Shown here: in pieces, positions 26,035 through 34,482 of the stretch
Position numbering within the stretch: position 1 is the first letter of the stretch
Layout of the letters: every line of letters starts with the position of its first letter
Source: Nostoc calcicola FACHB-3891
GTDB taxonomy: Bacteria; Cyanobacteriota; Cyanobacteriia; Cyanobacteriales; Nostocaceae
DNA: 64,000 nt
Assembly (NCBI RefSeq): GCF_014697355.1
Contig: NZ_JACJRQ010000035.1
Location: forward strand, 1 to 64,000
Direction of reading: 5' to 3'
Notes under the pieces: model-generated
Told to the model about the DNA's origin: nothing
The model's input: only the letters and a program-made list of their open reading frames with translations
Databases searched by the model: none
Made by a program: the position numbers and the translations under genes

Positions 26035-28407
26035 TCAACTAGGGGTAGTGGTGTGGATGGCGAGACGCCTAACGATCGCCTGGGAATAACGATCGCTCAT
26101 ATGTTCAATATTAACTTTGATTAAGGCTTGATTGTCAGTGGTTAAAACCCCCAAACCCGCCTCGAAATTACCGACTATACCCAGTTTTTGCCACTCTTTA
26201 CCCAAATGTTCCTGTAAGTATGATTCCCAAATTTCTTGTTGTTCTGGTGCTATGGACACTAAAATTCTGCTGCCACCTTCGGCAAAAAGTACCTCATCGA
26301 GCCGTTGTGACTGGTTTGATGCTATTTCTAAATTGATTTGGGCACCAAGATTGCCAGCAATGCAACATTCTGCTATGGCGATCGCGATTCCTCCCTCAGC
26401 ACAATCGTGGGCTGAATGTACCCAACCATTACGAATTCCATCACGACAAACTTTTTGTACGCGACGTTCCAAGTCAAAATCTACCCGTGGCGGTTTTCCA
26501 GCAACAGTACCGTGGATGCTAGCTAAATACTCGGATGCTCCCAAGGTGAGTTGGGATGCTAGAGGCAATCCCAGAAGATAAATCACATCGCCTGCTGCTT
26601 GCCAACCTTGACCACAAATTTTCGTGATATCGGGAATCAACCCCACCATACCCACAACAGGAGTCGGATAAATTGGTTGGGGAGTCCCTTGGGAATCAAG
26701 AGTTTCATTGTACAAAGAGACATTTCCACCTGTAACTGGTGTTGCCAGTTCTCGGCAACCTTCTGCTAAACCGCGACAAGCTTCTGCTAATTGCCAGTAG
26801 CCAATTGGTTTTTCTGGAGAGCCAAAATTGAGGTTATCCGTCACCGCCAGAGGTTCTGCGCCCACACAACTAAGATTGCGTGCAGCTTCTGCCACCACTG
26901 CCTTAGCTCCTTCATAGGGATCGAGATAAACGTAACGAGAATTGCAATCAACTGTAGCTGCAACTGCCGATTTTGGATTTTGGATTTTGGATTTTGGATT
27001 AGGCATTTCTTCTAGTGGACGCAAACGGATTACAGCGGCATCTGCACCACCTGGTAAAATTACTGTGTTGTTTTGTACCTGATGGTCGTACTGACGATAT
27101 ACCCAGCTTTTAGAAGCGATCGTGGGTGTATCAAGCAAAGTTAAGAGAATATCATTCCAACTTTGCAGGCGCCCTTGGAGTTCGATTCCAGCAATTGTAC
27201 AACTAGGCAAAGAATTACCAGTCCACTCCCAAGCTTGACGGGCATATTCTGGTGGTTCTGCCAACAAGTCCCGTTGATAAAGCGGGGTATTCTCCGCCAA
27301 AGCCTCAGCGGGAATTTCTGCTGCTACTTCACCTTGGTAGAGAATCCGCACAATCGCTTCACCAATCACTGTACCGGCAACAACAGCATGAAGTCCCCAG
27401 CGGTGAAAAATATCGATTAACTCTTGCTCGCGCCCCTTGTGGGCAACAAACAACATCCGTTCTTGAGATTCCGAGAGCAAATATTCATAGGGAACCATTC
27501 CTAGCTCCCGCACGGGAATTTTGTCTAAATCCAGTTCAATTCCCACACCGCCTTTTGCCGCCATCTCGGAAGTCGAACAGGTGATTCCGGCTGCTCCCAT
27601 ATCTTGGGCGGCGACAACTGCACCTGTTTTAAAAGCTTCCAAACAAGCTTCAATTAACGATTTTTCCAAAAACGGGTCGCCTACTTGCACAGCAGGGCGA
27701 TCGTCCATTGATTTATCGGTCAATTCTGCACTGGCAAAACTCGCGCCTCCCATGCCATCGCGCCCAGTGGTGGAACCGACATATAACACAGGGTTTCCCA
27801 AACCAGATGCCCCAGATTTGACGATTTCTGGCGTTTCCATCAACCCCAGGGCCATAACGTTCACGAGGGGATTACCAGAGTAAGCAGGATCAAAGTAAAC
27901 TTCACCGCCAACGGTGGGTACTCCCACACAGTTACCATAATGAGAGATTCCTGATACTACACCAGTGAATAACCTCTGGGTTTTGGCATCTTCTAAGGAA
28001 CCAAAGCGCAGCGAGTTTAAGAGGGCAATGGGACGCGCACCCATTGTAAAGATATCCCTGAGAATACCTCCTACTCCCGTTGCCGCTCCCTGAAAGGGTT
28101 CGACAGCTGAGGGGTGATTGTGGGATTCTATCTTAAAGGCCAGTTGCAGTCCGTCACCCAAATCTACAACACCAGCATTTTCACCAGGCCCCACCAGAAT
28201 GCGATCGCCTTCCGTAGGAAACTGTTTGAGTAAAGGTCGAGAATTTTTGTAACAGCAATGCTCTGACCACATTACCCCAAACATTCCCAGTTCGGCTTTG
28301 TTGGGATGACGCCCTAAACGACGGACAATTTCTGCGTATTCTTCTGGCTTGATACCTTCAGCGGCGATTTCTTCAGCTGAAAAAGCTGGTTTTGAGGTTG
28401 CAGTCAT
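26035..28407 (-). CDS. purL: phosphoribosylformylglycinamidine synthase subunit PurL
   Basis: A 790-residue ATP-dependent synthetase subunit of the small PurLQS type, making FGAM from FGAR with ammonia from PurQ. Visible are MFGVMWSEHCCYKNSRPLL, the ATP-site segment FKIESHNHPSAVEPFQGAAT, and CSTSEMAAKGGVGIELDLD. A repeated second half follows with AVTDNLNFGSPEKP and HDCAEGGIAIAIAECC. A short insert near residue 475 (NPKSKIQNPKS) comes from an ATCCAAA-type heptamer array that has entered the coding frame. The gene is otherwise full length. It precedes purF. Confidence 0.97.
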   Translation of the reverse strand: MTATSKPAFSAEEIAAEGIKPEEYAEIVRRLGRHPNKAELGMFGVMWSEHCCYKNSRPLLKQFPTEGDRILVGPGENAGVVDLGDGLQLAFKIESHNHPSAVEPFQGAATGVGGILRDIFTMGARPIALLNSLRFGSLEDAKTQRLFTGVVSGISHYGNCVGVPTVGGEVYFDPAYSGNPLVNVMALGLMETPEIVKSGASGLGNPVLYVGSTTGRDGMGGASFASAELTDKSMDDRPAVQVGDPFLEKSLIEACLEAFKTGAVVAAQDMGAAGITCSTSEMAAKGGVGIELDLDKIPVRELGMVPYEYLLSESQERMLFVAHKGREQELIDIFHRWGLHAVVAGTVIGEAIVRILYQGEVAAEIPAEALAENTPLYQRDLLAEPPEYARQAWEWTGNSLPSCTIAGIELQGRLQSWNDILLTLLDTPTIASKSWVYRQYDHQVQNNTVILPGGADAAVIRLRPLEEMPNPKSKIQNPKSAVAATVDCNSRYVYLDPYEGAKAVVAEAARNLSCVGAEPLAVTDNLNFGSPEKPIGYWQLAEACRGLAEGCRELATPVTGGNVSLYNETLDSQGTPQPIYPTPVVGMVGLIPDITKICGQGWQAAGDVIYLLGLPLASQLTLGASEYLASIHGTVAGKPPRVDFDLERRVQKVCRDGIRNGWVHSAHDCAEGGIAIAIAECCIAGNLGAQINLEIASNQSQRLDEVLFAEGGSRILVSIAPEQQEIWESYLQEHLGKEWQKLGIVGNFEAGLGVLTTDNQALIKVNIEHMSDRYSQAIVRRLAIHTTTPS
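26975..27002. repeat. heptamer array inside purL
   Basis: GATTTTG/GATTTTG units repeat about four times within the purL coding frame and encode the NPKSKIQNPKS insert. The array keeps the frame. Elsewhere in the window this repeat type is intergenic. Confidence 0.65.
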
Positions 28408-28449
28408 GGAACTAATGCACTCTGGGGGACAGAGAATTATTCTATCGAT

Positions 28450-28842
28450 TTACTTGCCTTGTAGATGCAGTTCCAGAAATGCGGATAATTCTTCTTTGGA
28501 TATTTCCCTCTGAACTACTTGAATCACCAAGTTGTAAGCTTGCTCTTGGGATAAGTTCAAGCTGTAGCCGTTTAAGGTTATGAAGGTATCCATAACCGCA
28601 AATGCCGTGCGCTTGTTGCCATCAATAAACGGATGGTTCATCGCTAAATGGTACAGGTATGCTGCTGCTTGCTCACCAATTGTCCGATGAAGAAGTTCGC
28701 CGCCAAAGGTGGCTTGAGGTTGTGCCAGTGCTGAATCTAGCAAACCTTCGTCTCTGACACCTGATGTTCCACCAAAGCTGTTTATCTCATCTTGATGAAT
28801 GTCTAAGACTTGAGAAATAGAAAGAAATCTAGGAGTCTGCAA
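28450..28842 (-). CDS. Doc (death-on-curing) Fic-fold toxin
   Basis: A 130-residue toxin-like protein with the complete Fic/Doc motif HPFIDGNKRTA at 70-80. In phage P1 Doc this fold phosphorylates elongation factor Tu and stops translation. The N terminus (LSISQVLDIHQDEINSFGG) is typical of the group. The gene overlaps the upstream antitoxin-like gene by 14 bases, the usual type II toxin-antitoxin order (antitoxin first). The active-site residues are intact, so the toxin is probably functional. It lies directly behind purL on the same strand. Confidence 0.88.
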   Translation of the reverse strand: MQTPRFLSISQVLDIHQDEINSFGGTSGVRDEGLLDSALAQPQATFGGELLHRTIGEQAAAYLYHLAMNHPFIDGNKRTAFAVMDTFITLNGYSLNLSQEQAYNLVIQVVQREISKEELSAFLELHLQGK

Positions 28843-29143
28843 GGCGACGGTAAACCTCCTGCCATTTCTGTTTAGAAGCTAAGTAAGCCTGCCATACTTC
28901 TTCATCTGAAGCAATTTGATTGGAGGCAGTATTTTCTAATTTATGTTTATTTTGTTCAATTTCGCGGAAATATTGGGCAAAATCAGGAATATTTAGTAAC
29001 AGTTTCTCAGTTGCTTCGCTTTCTTGTGTTTTTTGCAGATAAGCAAGAATTGCAACTGCTACTCGCAACTTCTCAGGAGGAAGTTGACGCAAACGGCTTT
29101 CAGCTTCTGATAAATAAGTACTCTGCTTTTGTTCTGTTGTCAT
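28829..29143 (-). CDS. probable antitoxin of the Doc toxin
   Basis: A 104-residue, highly charged helical protein with LSEAESRLRQLPPEKLRVAV near the start and SDEEVWQAYLASKQKWQEVY near the end. It is called an antitoxin from its position just upstream of and overlapping the Doc gene, and from its size. The sequence does not show a clear Phd or AbrB DNA-binding domain, so it may be a neutraliser of another family. Confidence 0.6.
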   Translation of the reverse strand: MTTEQKQSTYLSEAESRLRQLPPEKLRVAVAILAYLQKTQESEATEKLLLNIPDFAQYFREIEQNKHKLENTASNQIASDEEVWQAYLASKQKWQEVYRRLADS

Positions 29144-29301
29144 CGTTATCCCAAGCTAAGTTTGTTGCAAGACGTTGTGAATCAGTTCTGCTGCTAACTC
29201 TAGCTTATCGCGCTGAGTGAGGGCTTCTAGGTCAACAGTAATTAGAGACCTAACGCTGCTTGGGGTAGGCAAGGGTTCCCCACAAGCGTGAAGTACACCT
29301 G

Positions 29302-29328
29302 TAAGGGCACGGCAGTGCCGTGCCCTTA
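29302..29328. repeat. 27-bp palindrome
   Basis: TAAGGGCACGGCA and its perfect complement are separated by one base. It is similar in design to the 28-bp palindromes at 1530, 36188 and 47671 but with a different sequence. It would make a strong RNA hairpin. Confidence 0.7.
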
Positions 29329-29404
29329 GACCTTTCTATATGATGTTGTACTGCATCTTAATGGGAACCGCTGTAGCACAAGACGCTTGTGCAAACTTTC
29401 TTAC

Positions 29405-29537
29405 ATAGGACTTACGCAAAAATAGCTAACTTCGCTTAATTTATCGAACCGCCTTCTCTACGAGAGGCTTTCGCCAACGCGCTTCGCGTCTCGAAGAGAA
29501 GAACGCCAAGAGTTCGTAGAGTTTGCGTAAGTCCTAT
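29405..29537. mobile_element. miniature inverted-repeat transposon with AGGACTTACGCA ends
   Basis: A 133-bp element with perfect 16-bp terminal inverted repeats: ATAGGACTTACGCAAA at 29405-29420 and its exact complement at 29522-29537. TAC flanks both sides and may be a target duplication. The body contains REP-like sequence (CTTCTCTACGAGAGGC, CGCTTCGCGTCTCG) and codes for nothing. A lone matching end is at 1664-1679. Confidence 0.75.
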
Positions 29538-29551
29538 TACAACCAAACTTG

Positions 29552-29695
29552 TTATTGGGATGGAGTAGTATAACCCCAGAATCCGCTAACACGATCGTCC
29601 CAACCATCAGGTAGACAAGATAAAGATGCATTTTCCACCAAATGCTTTAGTTTTTCAAGATAACTTAACTTTTGAATCTCAGTGAAATTCCTAGC
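29552..29695 (-). pseudogene. small coding remnant, start lost
   Basis: A 47-codon minus-strand frame ends in TAA at 29554-29552 and reads like protein (QKLSYLEKLKHLVENASL, then CLPDGWDDRVSGFWG). There is no ATG, GTG or TTG at a sensible start; the frame begins after a stop. I do not recognise the family. It may be the 3' end of a small gene cut by rearrangement, close to the miniature transposon. Confidence 0.25.
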
Positions 29696-29879
29696 TCCTT
29701 AACTTGCGTAAATCTATGATCGTTCAGAGATTATTCGGGCATATACAGCTTAGCTGTAACAATCAAGTGACGACAATCACACCTATACATGATTAGGATC
29801 GTCTCATTGCGATCGCCAGCTAGGCATAATTAAGGACAACTGAACTCTAGCCGAGTCATTAATAGGGAACACACTAGTT

Positions 29880-29916
29880 ACCGACAGCCTTTTTCAAGGA
29901 CTGTCGGTTTTTTGTT
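29880..29916 (+). terminator. rho-independent terminator with no gene upstream
   Basis: CCGACAG pairs with CTGTCGG over a loop of about 15 bases, and the second arm runs directly into TTTTTTG. This is a textbook plus-strand terminator, yet no plus-strand gene precedes it for over 700 bases. It suggests a short untranslated transcript beginning somewhere in 29540-29860. Confidence 0.6.
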
Positions 29917-30351
29917 ATTGGGGATTGGGGATTGGGGATTGGGGACTGGGGACTGGGGATTGGTTATTAATTCTTATCCCTCACTCCCTCATCTCCCAAT
30001 ACTGCTCGCTTTGTGCATTTTTAACTCGGAATTGGGTTTGGGGAAAAGGTTAAAGGGTAAAGGTTAAAGGTTTTTTCTTTCCCCTTTCCCCCGCCCCTTA
30101 TCCCCAGAGGGGACCCCACCTTCCCCTTTTCCCCAAAACCCGACAAGTATTGCCTCATCTCCCTCATCTTCCCCATACCCATAAAATTTCCCCACAACTG
30201 GTTGGTAACTTGACAGAGATTTAGCCACAGCCACTACCAAATGTGGGGAAGTTACGATCGAATTGGTAATCTTATGCTTATCGAGTGCTAAAACTTGACA
30301 CTCACTCTAGTAGAGCAAAAGCATACTCCTAGAATCAGCACACACTTTGTA

Positions 30352-30837
30352 TTAAGACATCGCTTGAATGATGTAATCAAAGTATGGTGCAGCTTGGATA
30401 GAATCTTCTGCACTCAGTAAGTCGAGAGCGGCTGTTTTGAGCGAATTGATAGCTTCTACCATTCCAGGTACGGGAACGCCCAATGAGTTGTACATTTCCC
30501 GCACGCCAATCAAACCAATTTTTTCAATTGGCTCTTTGTCGCCGGCAAGTACACCATAAGTAATTAGGCGTAAGTACCAACCAAAATCACGGACACATAG
30601 AGAACGTTGGCGTTCACCGTAGGCATTACCACCGGGAGAGATAAAGTCAGGGCGCTTTTGCCAAAGTTGTTTGGTTGCTTCCTGAACTATCTTTTTTTCA
30701 TTTTCAGCTAGGGTCGCAGCAATGCGCGTCCGTTGTACGCCGGTTTCCAAAAAGTCTTTGATATTTTTAAGTTCGCCACTGCTGGGATAACGCAGTTCGT
30801 CGTCGGCTCTGAGAATAACTTGGCTAATTACAGTCAT
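30352..30837 (-). CDS. apcD: allophycocyanin alpha-B subunit
   Basis: A 161-residue phycobiliprotein, the long-wavelength allophycocyanin variant that acts as a terminal energy emitter in the phycobilisome core and favours transfer to photosystem I. Cys81 in RSLCVRDFGWYLR is the phycocyanobilin attachment site. AENEKKIVQEATKQLWQKRP and the C-terminal PYFDYIIQAMS match ApcD rather than ApcA. The start is taken at 30837 (MTVISQVILRAD), since a longer frame to 30852 adds five residues absent from the family. It is monocistronic, as usual for apcD. Confidence 0.93.
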   Translation of the reverse strand: MTVISQVILRADDELRYPSSGELKNIKDFLETGVQRTRIAATLAENEKKIVQEATKQLWQKRPDFISPGGNAYGERQRSLCVRDFGWYLRLITYGVLAGDKEPIEKIGLIGVREMYNSLGVPVPGMVEAINSLKTAALDLLSAEDSIQAAPYFDYIIQAMS

Positions 30838-30889
30838 GATGATTGAAATCACCTTAAGTATTATCTGCTAGTTTAGCGAGTCGGAGGTA

Positions 30890-31076
30890 CACAAGTGAAG
30901 GGGGAGTGGGGAGATGGGGAGATGGGGAGATGGGGAGGATGAGGGAGATGAGGGAGATGAGGAGGCAGGGAGCAGGGAGCAGGGGAGAAAATCTTCCCCT
31001 CTGCCCCCCGCCCCTTGCCCCCCTGCTTCTTCCCATGCCCAATGACAAATGACAAATGACAAATAACAAATGACAA
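30890..31076. repeat. short tandem repeats between apcD and rlmD
   Basis: GATGGGGA and GATGAGG units, a CTGCCCCCC run and a final ATGACAA heptamer array (31041-31079) run up to the next start codon. The array would be in the leader of the rlmD transcript. Confidence 0.55.
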
Positions 31077-32492
31077 ATGACTAAAATAATTTGGCAACAA
31101 GGTGAATTAATTGAAGTGACAATCGCCGATCTGAGTGATACTGGCGATGGTGTGGGACGCGCTAATGAACGTGTAGTGTTTGTCCCGGATACTGTACCAG
31201 GCGATCGCGCTCTTGTCCGTTTACTACATGTTAAACCTAAATACGCCCAAGCTAAGCTCCACGAGCTATTGCAACCATCTCCCCATCGCATCCGTCCTGG
31301 CTGTATTGTGGCTGACAAATGTGGTGGTTGCCAGTGGCAGCACATTGATTATGATTACCAGCTTGTCGCTAAGCAAAATCAAGTTATCCAAGCTTTGGAG
31401 CGTATTGGGGGTTTTATCCAACCACCAGTAGATCCAGTATTGGCTGCTGCTTCTGCTTTCGGCTACCGAAATAAATCTACCTATCCTCTAGGCACATCAG
31501 CAACAGGACAAGTACAAGCAGGTTACTACCAAAAAGGTAGTCACCAATTAATTAACTTAAATCAATGTCCAGTCCAAGACGCGCGTTTAAATCCTATGCT
31601 TGCGGAAGTTAAGCAGGATATTCAACAGTTGGGTTGGCAAATTTATGACGAACGCCGTCACCTTGGGCAAATTCGCCATCTGAGTTTACGCATCGGCCGG
31701 CACACTGGGGAAATGTTGCTGACTTTGGTGGTGAAGGACTGGAATTTACCAAAAATTGAAACCCAAGCCAGGGAATGGTTAAAGCGTTATCCGCAGCTAA
31801 TGGGAGTGTGCCTGAATCGCAATGGCGATCGCACAAATGCTATCTTTGGATCAGAAACCCGTTGCATCGCTGGAGTACCCCACCTGCGTGAAAGATTTGC
31901 TGGACTGGAATTTCAAGTGCGCCCAGATACATTTTTCCAAGTTTATACAGAAACAGCAGAGGCACTATTGGAGGTAATTCAGTCAGAACTCAATCTTCAA
32001 GGGCATGAATTCCTAGTTGACGCCTACTGTGGCATCGGCACTTTAACTTTGCCCCTCGCCAAACAAGTACGTCTTGCTACAGGCTTAGAAGTGCAACCAG
32101 CAGCCGTGGAACAAGCTATTTTGAATGCCCACCGCAATGAAATTAATAATGCGACGTTCCAAGTCGGCGCAGTTGAGAAATTGCTGCCAAAAATGGGCAC
32201 AATACCAGAAGTCGTAATCCTCGATCCACCACGTAAAGGATGCGATCGCGCTGTCATCGATACTTTACGGCAATTGAAACCATCCCGAATCGTTTACGTC
32301 AGCTGTAAAGTAGCCACCCTCGCGCGCGATCTGAAATTACTCTGTGAAGATGGGCAATATAAGATCGCACGGGTACAACCTGCTGATTTTTTTCCCCAAA
32401 CTGCTCATGTGGAAGCTGCCGCCTTTCTTGTGCTATCACATTTGGATAAGGATGCTGATTCCTTTAAAAAAACTGAAATTTCAAATTTGTAG
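31077..32492 (+). CDS. rlmD: 23S rRNA (uracil-5-)-methyltransferase, RlmD/RumA type
   Basis: A 471-residue SAM-dependent RNA methyltransferase. An N-terminal TRAM domain (residues 1-63) is followed by four Cys for an iron-sulfur cluster (Cys76, Cys82, Cys85, Cys164; CxxxxxCGGC pattern). The catalytic domain has DAYCGIGTLTLPLA for SAM binding, VILDPPRKGCDRAVID, and nucleophile Cys410 in VYVSCKVATLARDL. In cyanobacteria this single gene may methylate U747, U1939 or both; the site cannot be told from sequence. The ATG is the last repeat of the ATGACAA array, so the repeat supplies the start codon. Confidence 0.92.
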   Translation: MTKIIWQQGELIEVTIADLSDTGDGVGRANERVVFVPDTVPGDRALVRLLHVKPKYAQAKLHELLQPSPHRIRPGCIVADKCGGCQWQHIDYDYQLVAKQNQVIQALERIGGFIQPPVDPVLAAASAFGYRNKSTYPLGTSATGQVQAGYYQKGSHQLINLNQCPVQDARLNPMLAEVKQDIQQLGWQIYDERRHLGQIRHLSLRIGRHTGEMLLTLVVKDWNLPKIETQAREWLKRYPQLMGVCLNRNGDRTNAIFGSETRCIAGVPHLRERFAGLEFQVRPDTFFQVYTETAEALLEVIQSELNLQGHEFLVDAYCGIGTLTLPLAKQVRLATGLEVQPAAVEQAILNAHRNEINNATFQVGAVEKLLPKMGTIPEVVILDPPRKGCDRAVIDTLRQLKPSRIVYVSCKVATLARDLKLLCEDGQYKIARVQPADFFPQTAHVEAAAFLVLSHLDKDADSFKKTEISNL

Positions 32493-32873
32493 TCTAGTGC
32501 ATACTAATAATGCTAAAATCGAATTAAGCTAAAAATAGAAATTCATTTTGTTTAAAGAAATTCAAGTTGCATCGGCTCTTAAAAGTATGGATGGGATTGT
32601 GTAAATTAAAAATCGGCAAGCCCCTTAGAGTATAGCAATACTCAATAAAATTCATAGCATCTTCTTAAGTTGCTTATTCCATTATCAAATTTATTACAGC
32701 CGTTATATATCCGGACAATCCCAACTTATTTATAGAGCCAATGCTCCCTAGCATTTTCAAAATTTAGTTTTAAAGACGCAAGTTTGAAGGCAGCATGACC
32801 ACCTCAATTTTTATCAGGGTGCCTGTGACACCAAACTGATGTCTAGCTAACTGAAAGCTATGGGGTTTCTCTA
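32493..32873. other. intergenic, 381 bp, nothing recognised
   Basis: AT-rich sequence without ORFs, known repeats or clear hairpins. It probably contains the promoter of the next gene. Confidence 0.4.
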
Positions 32874-33323
32874 GTGATTACTATTTCCCTCCGTCCAGTT
32901 GGACGTTATTGGGGCACAATTAGTTTTGCCTCAACCCTCTATCTTTGTCCAATATTAGATTTATTGTTGGCAGAAATTCCAGCAAAATTACAATCAGAAC
33001 TGCGTTTAGGACTTCAAGAAGCCCTAGTAAACGCAGCTAAACATGGCAATAATCTCGATCCGAGTAAAAGAGTTGTAGTGCGTTTTTCCTTAATAGATAA
33101 TCAATATTGGTGGATAATTTCAGACCAGGGTAGCGGCTTTACTCCCTCAGCGATTAGTGATGAAGAACCAACTGACTATTTGCCACCAGATGAAGCAGAA
33201 AGTGGTCGTGGTCTTTGTCTTCTGCATCAAATTTTCGATCAGGTAGAGTGGAACCGCAAAGGCACAGAATTGAGGCTTTGTAAACAAATGGAAAATCGCC
33301 GGGGACTATCTCTGCGACGGTAG
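32874..33323 (+). CDS. anti-sigma regulatory factor-like HATPase (RsbW/SpoIIAB type)
   Basis: A 149-residue GHKL ATPase domain protein. The N box is QEALVNAAKHGNN near residues 47-59, the G1 box SDQGSGF near 87-93, and the G2 box ESGRGLCLLHQIFDQVEW near 112. The size and the GRGL(C)LL form fit RsbW-like serine kinases that act on anti-anti-sigma factors. No STAS or sigma-factor gene is adjacent, so the partner is unknown. The start is GTG at 32874; no closer ATG fits. It converges on the small gene downstream. Confidence 0.85.
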   Translation: MITISLRPVGRYWGTISFASTLYLCPILDLLLAEIPAKLQSELRLGLQEALVNAAKHGNNLDPSKRVVVRFSLIDNQYWWIISDQGSGFTPSAISDEEPTDYLPPDEAESGRGLCLLHQIFDQVEWNRKGTELRLCKQMENRRGLSLRR

Positions 33324-33437
33324 TTGTAGTTAGGAGTTTGGAGTTAAGAGTTAGGAGTTTGGAGTTTGGAGTTAAGAGTTTGGAGTTTGGAGTTTGGAGT
33401 TAATACTTTAAAACTTTTAACTCATCACTCCTAACTC
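33324..33437. repeat. GAGTTTG/GAGTTAG array between convergent genes
   Basis: Tandem GAGTTAG and GAGTTTG units run from about 33331 to 33403, with complementary CTAACTC units at 33425-33444. The array can fold back on itself and again fills the gap between two convergent genes. Confidence 0.65.
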
Positions 33438-33716
33438 CTAACTTTTCCCGTGACTTGGACAGGGAGGAGCAGAAATAGAACGATCTAGCCAACCAACTGC
33501 TTGTTCTAGTCTGGCTTGGGCTTCTTGTGGCTGATTGTTTAAAAGATAAACAAGAGCTGCTGCCACTTGTTCATTAGCGCGGGAATTGCGGTTAGACTTG
33601 AGGCGATGCCAATCGTCAGGAGAAATGCTCAGTCTTTGCATTAAGGCTTGGGCTAGTTCTAAAGTACTAAATTCATTCAGTTGACTGGTTTTCGGTAGCT
33701 GGGTAGATTGAGACAT
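33438..33716 (-). CDS. DUF6439-like small cyanobacterial protein
   Basis: A 92-residue helical protein beginning MSQSTQLPKTSQLNEFSTLE, with ALMQRLSISPDDWHRLKSNR and a well-conserved end QAVGWLDRSISAPPCPSHG. I recall this C-terminal motif from a widespread cyanobacterial family (DUF6439) of unknown role. I use the ATG at 33716; an upstream start at 33743 would translate into a heptamer array. It is monocistronic. Confidence 0.7.
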   Translation of the reverse strand: MSQSTQLPKTSQLNEFSTLELAQALMQRLSISPDDWHRLKSNRNSRANEQVAAALVYLLNNQPQEAQARLEQAVGWLDRSISAPPCPSHGKS

Positions 33717-34017
33717 AATTTGAAGTCCTTTGTCAATTGTCAATTGTCATTTGTCTTTGGTCATTTGTCCTATCTTACCGAGAAGGGGGAAAGGGGAAAG
33801 GGTAAGAATTCAAAACACGGGAAAAGGTTAAAGGGTAAAGGGTAAGAATTCAAAACACGGGAAAAGGTTAAAGGGTAAAGGGATAAATTTAACCTTTCCC
33901 CCTTTCCCCTTCCCCCTTCCCCCTTCCCCCTTTCCCCTTGTCCTTTGTTTATTTACTAATGACAAATGACCAATGACAAATGACAATTGACTTTTAATCT
34001 TAGTCTACTACTTGTAA
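33717..34017. repeat. repeat-filled gap with a 40-bp tandem duplication
   Basis: A perfect 40-bp direct duplication lies at 33801-33840 and 33841-33880 (each begins GGTAAGAATTCAAAACACGG). It is followed by CCCTTCC and CTTTCCCC runs that complement the AAAGGGTAAAG part, then ATGACAA units at 33958-33986. No gene is visible. Confidence 0.75.
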
Positions 34018-34380
34018 ATGAAGCCGTCTCAACAATCACAACCACCAGGGGAAAATCCGGAACCAGATTTGTCACAAGAAATCGAGGAAGTAGAGCGATC
34101 GCTCTTATCCTTGAGAGAACGTTACAATCAAGTGCAGGGCGATGGTCAGCAAAAGGCTCAATTGCAGCAGCGTCAGGATCGATTAAAGCGCCACAAATCT
34201 CAGACACCGGAAATCAAAGCAGAGTTACGGCAAATCAAACAGCAGTTAGAGACGCTAGAACTCAACTTAGAAAGCCAGTTATTTTCTTGGCGTAGTCTCA
34301 AAAAACCTTTCTGGCAGGCCGTCCGCTTTGGTGGAATGGGCGTTATCATAGGCTGGATATTAAAGTCTTATGCTGGATAA
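34018..34380 (+). CDS. coiled-coil protein with C-terminal membrane anchor
   Basis: A 120-residue protein. Residues 18-95 are strongly charged and heptad-like (IEEVERSLLSLRERYNQVQG, then IKQQLETLELNLESQLF), predicting a coiled coil. The last 20 residues (FGGMGVIIGWILKSYAG) form a single tail anchor. It resembles small cyanobacterial proteins of unknown function. It sits 102 bases before asnS in the same direction; there is no known link. Confidence 0.6.
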   Translation: MKPSQQSQPPGENPEPDLSQEIEEVERSLLSLRERYNQVQGDGQQKAQLQQRQDRLKRHKSQTPEIKAELRQIKQQLETLELNLESQLFSWRSLKKPFWQAVRFGGMGVIIGWILKSYAG

Positions 34381-34482
34381 GCCCAATTTTGGATTTTAAA
34401 TTTTGGATTTTGGATTGGGTTAATGAGTTAACATTCTTTAATATCTTTAGTCCCTACATTGACGAAATATAACTTGCATAAT

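Larger units (their letters stand above)
29144..30351. other. 1.2-kb intergenic region with a miniature transposon, palindrome and hairpins
   Basis: No complete gene is visible. In order it holds: a 27-bp palindrome at 29302-29328 (arms TAAGGGCACGGCA); a miniature element at 29405-29537; a minus-strand coding remnant at 29552-29695; a plus-strand terminator hairpin at 29880-29916; then GGGGATTG, GGTTAAAGG and CTTTCCCC low-complexity runs to about 30190. The last 160 bases are the 3' flank of apcD. Confidence 0.55.

Noticed and set aside
30050..30080. GGTTAAAGG repeats as possible Pho boxes
   Set aside because: They are part of long GGGTAAAGG/GGAAAAGG low-complexity runs that recur at 21180 and 33780, lack regular 11-bp spacing and are not before a phosphate gene.
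30854..31345. A 163-codon minus-strand frame over the apcD-rlmD gap
   Set aside because: It lies opposite the rlmD coding start and translates GATGAGG and ATGACAA tandem repeats into low-complexity Pro/Ser-rich sequence.
33987..34295. A plus-strand frame overlapping the coiled-coil gene
   Set aside because: It starts earlier in another frame, inside the ATGACAA repeats. The 34018 frame has coherent heptads and a C-terminal membrane anchor.
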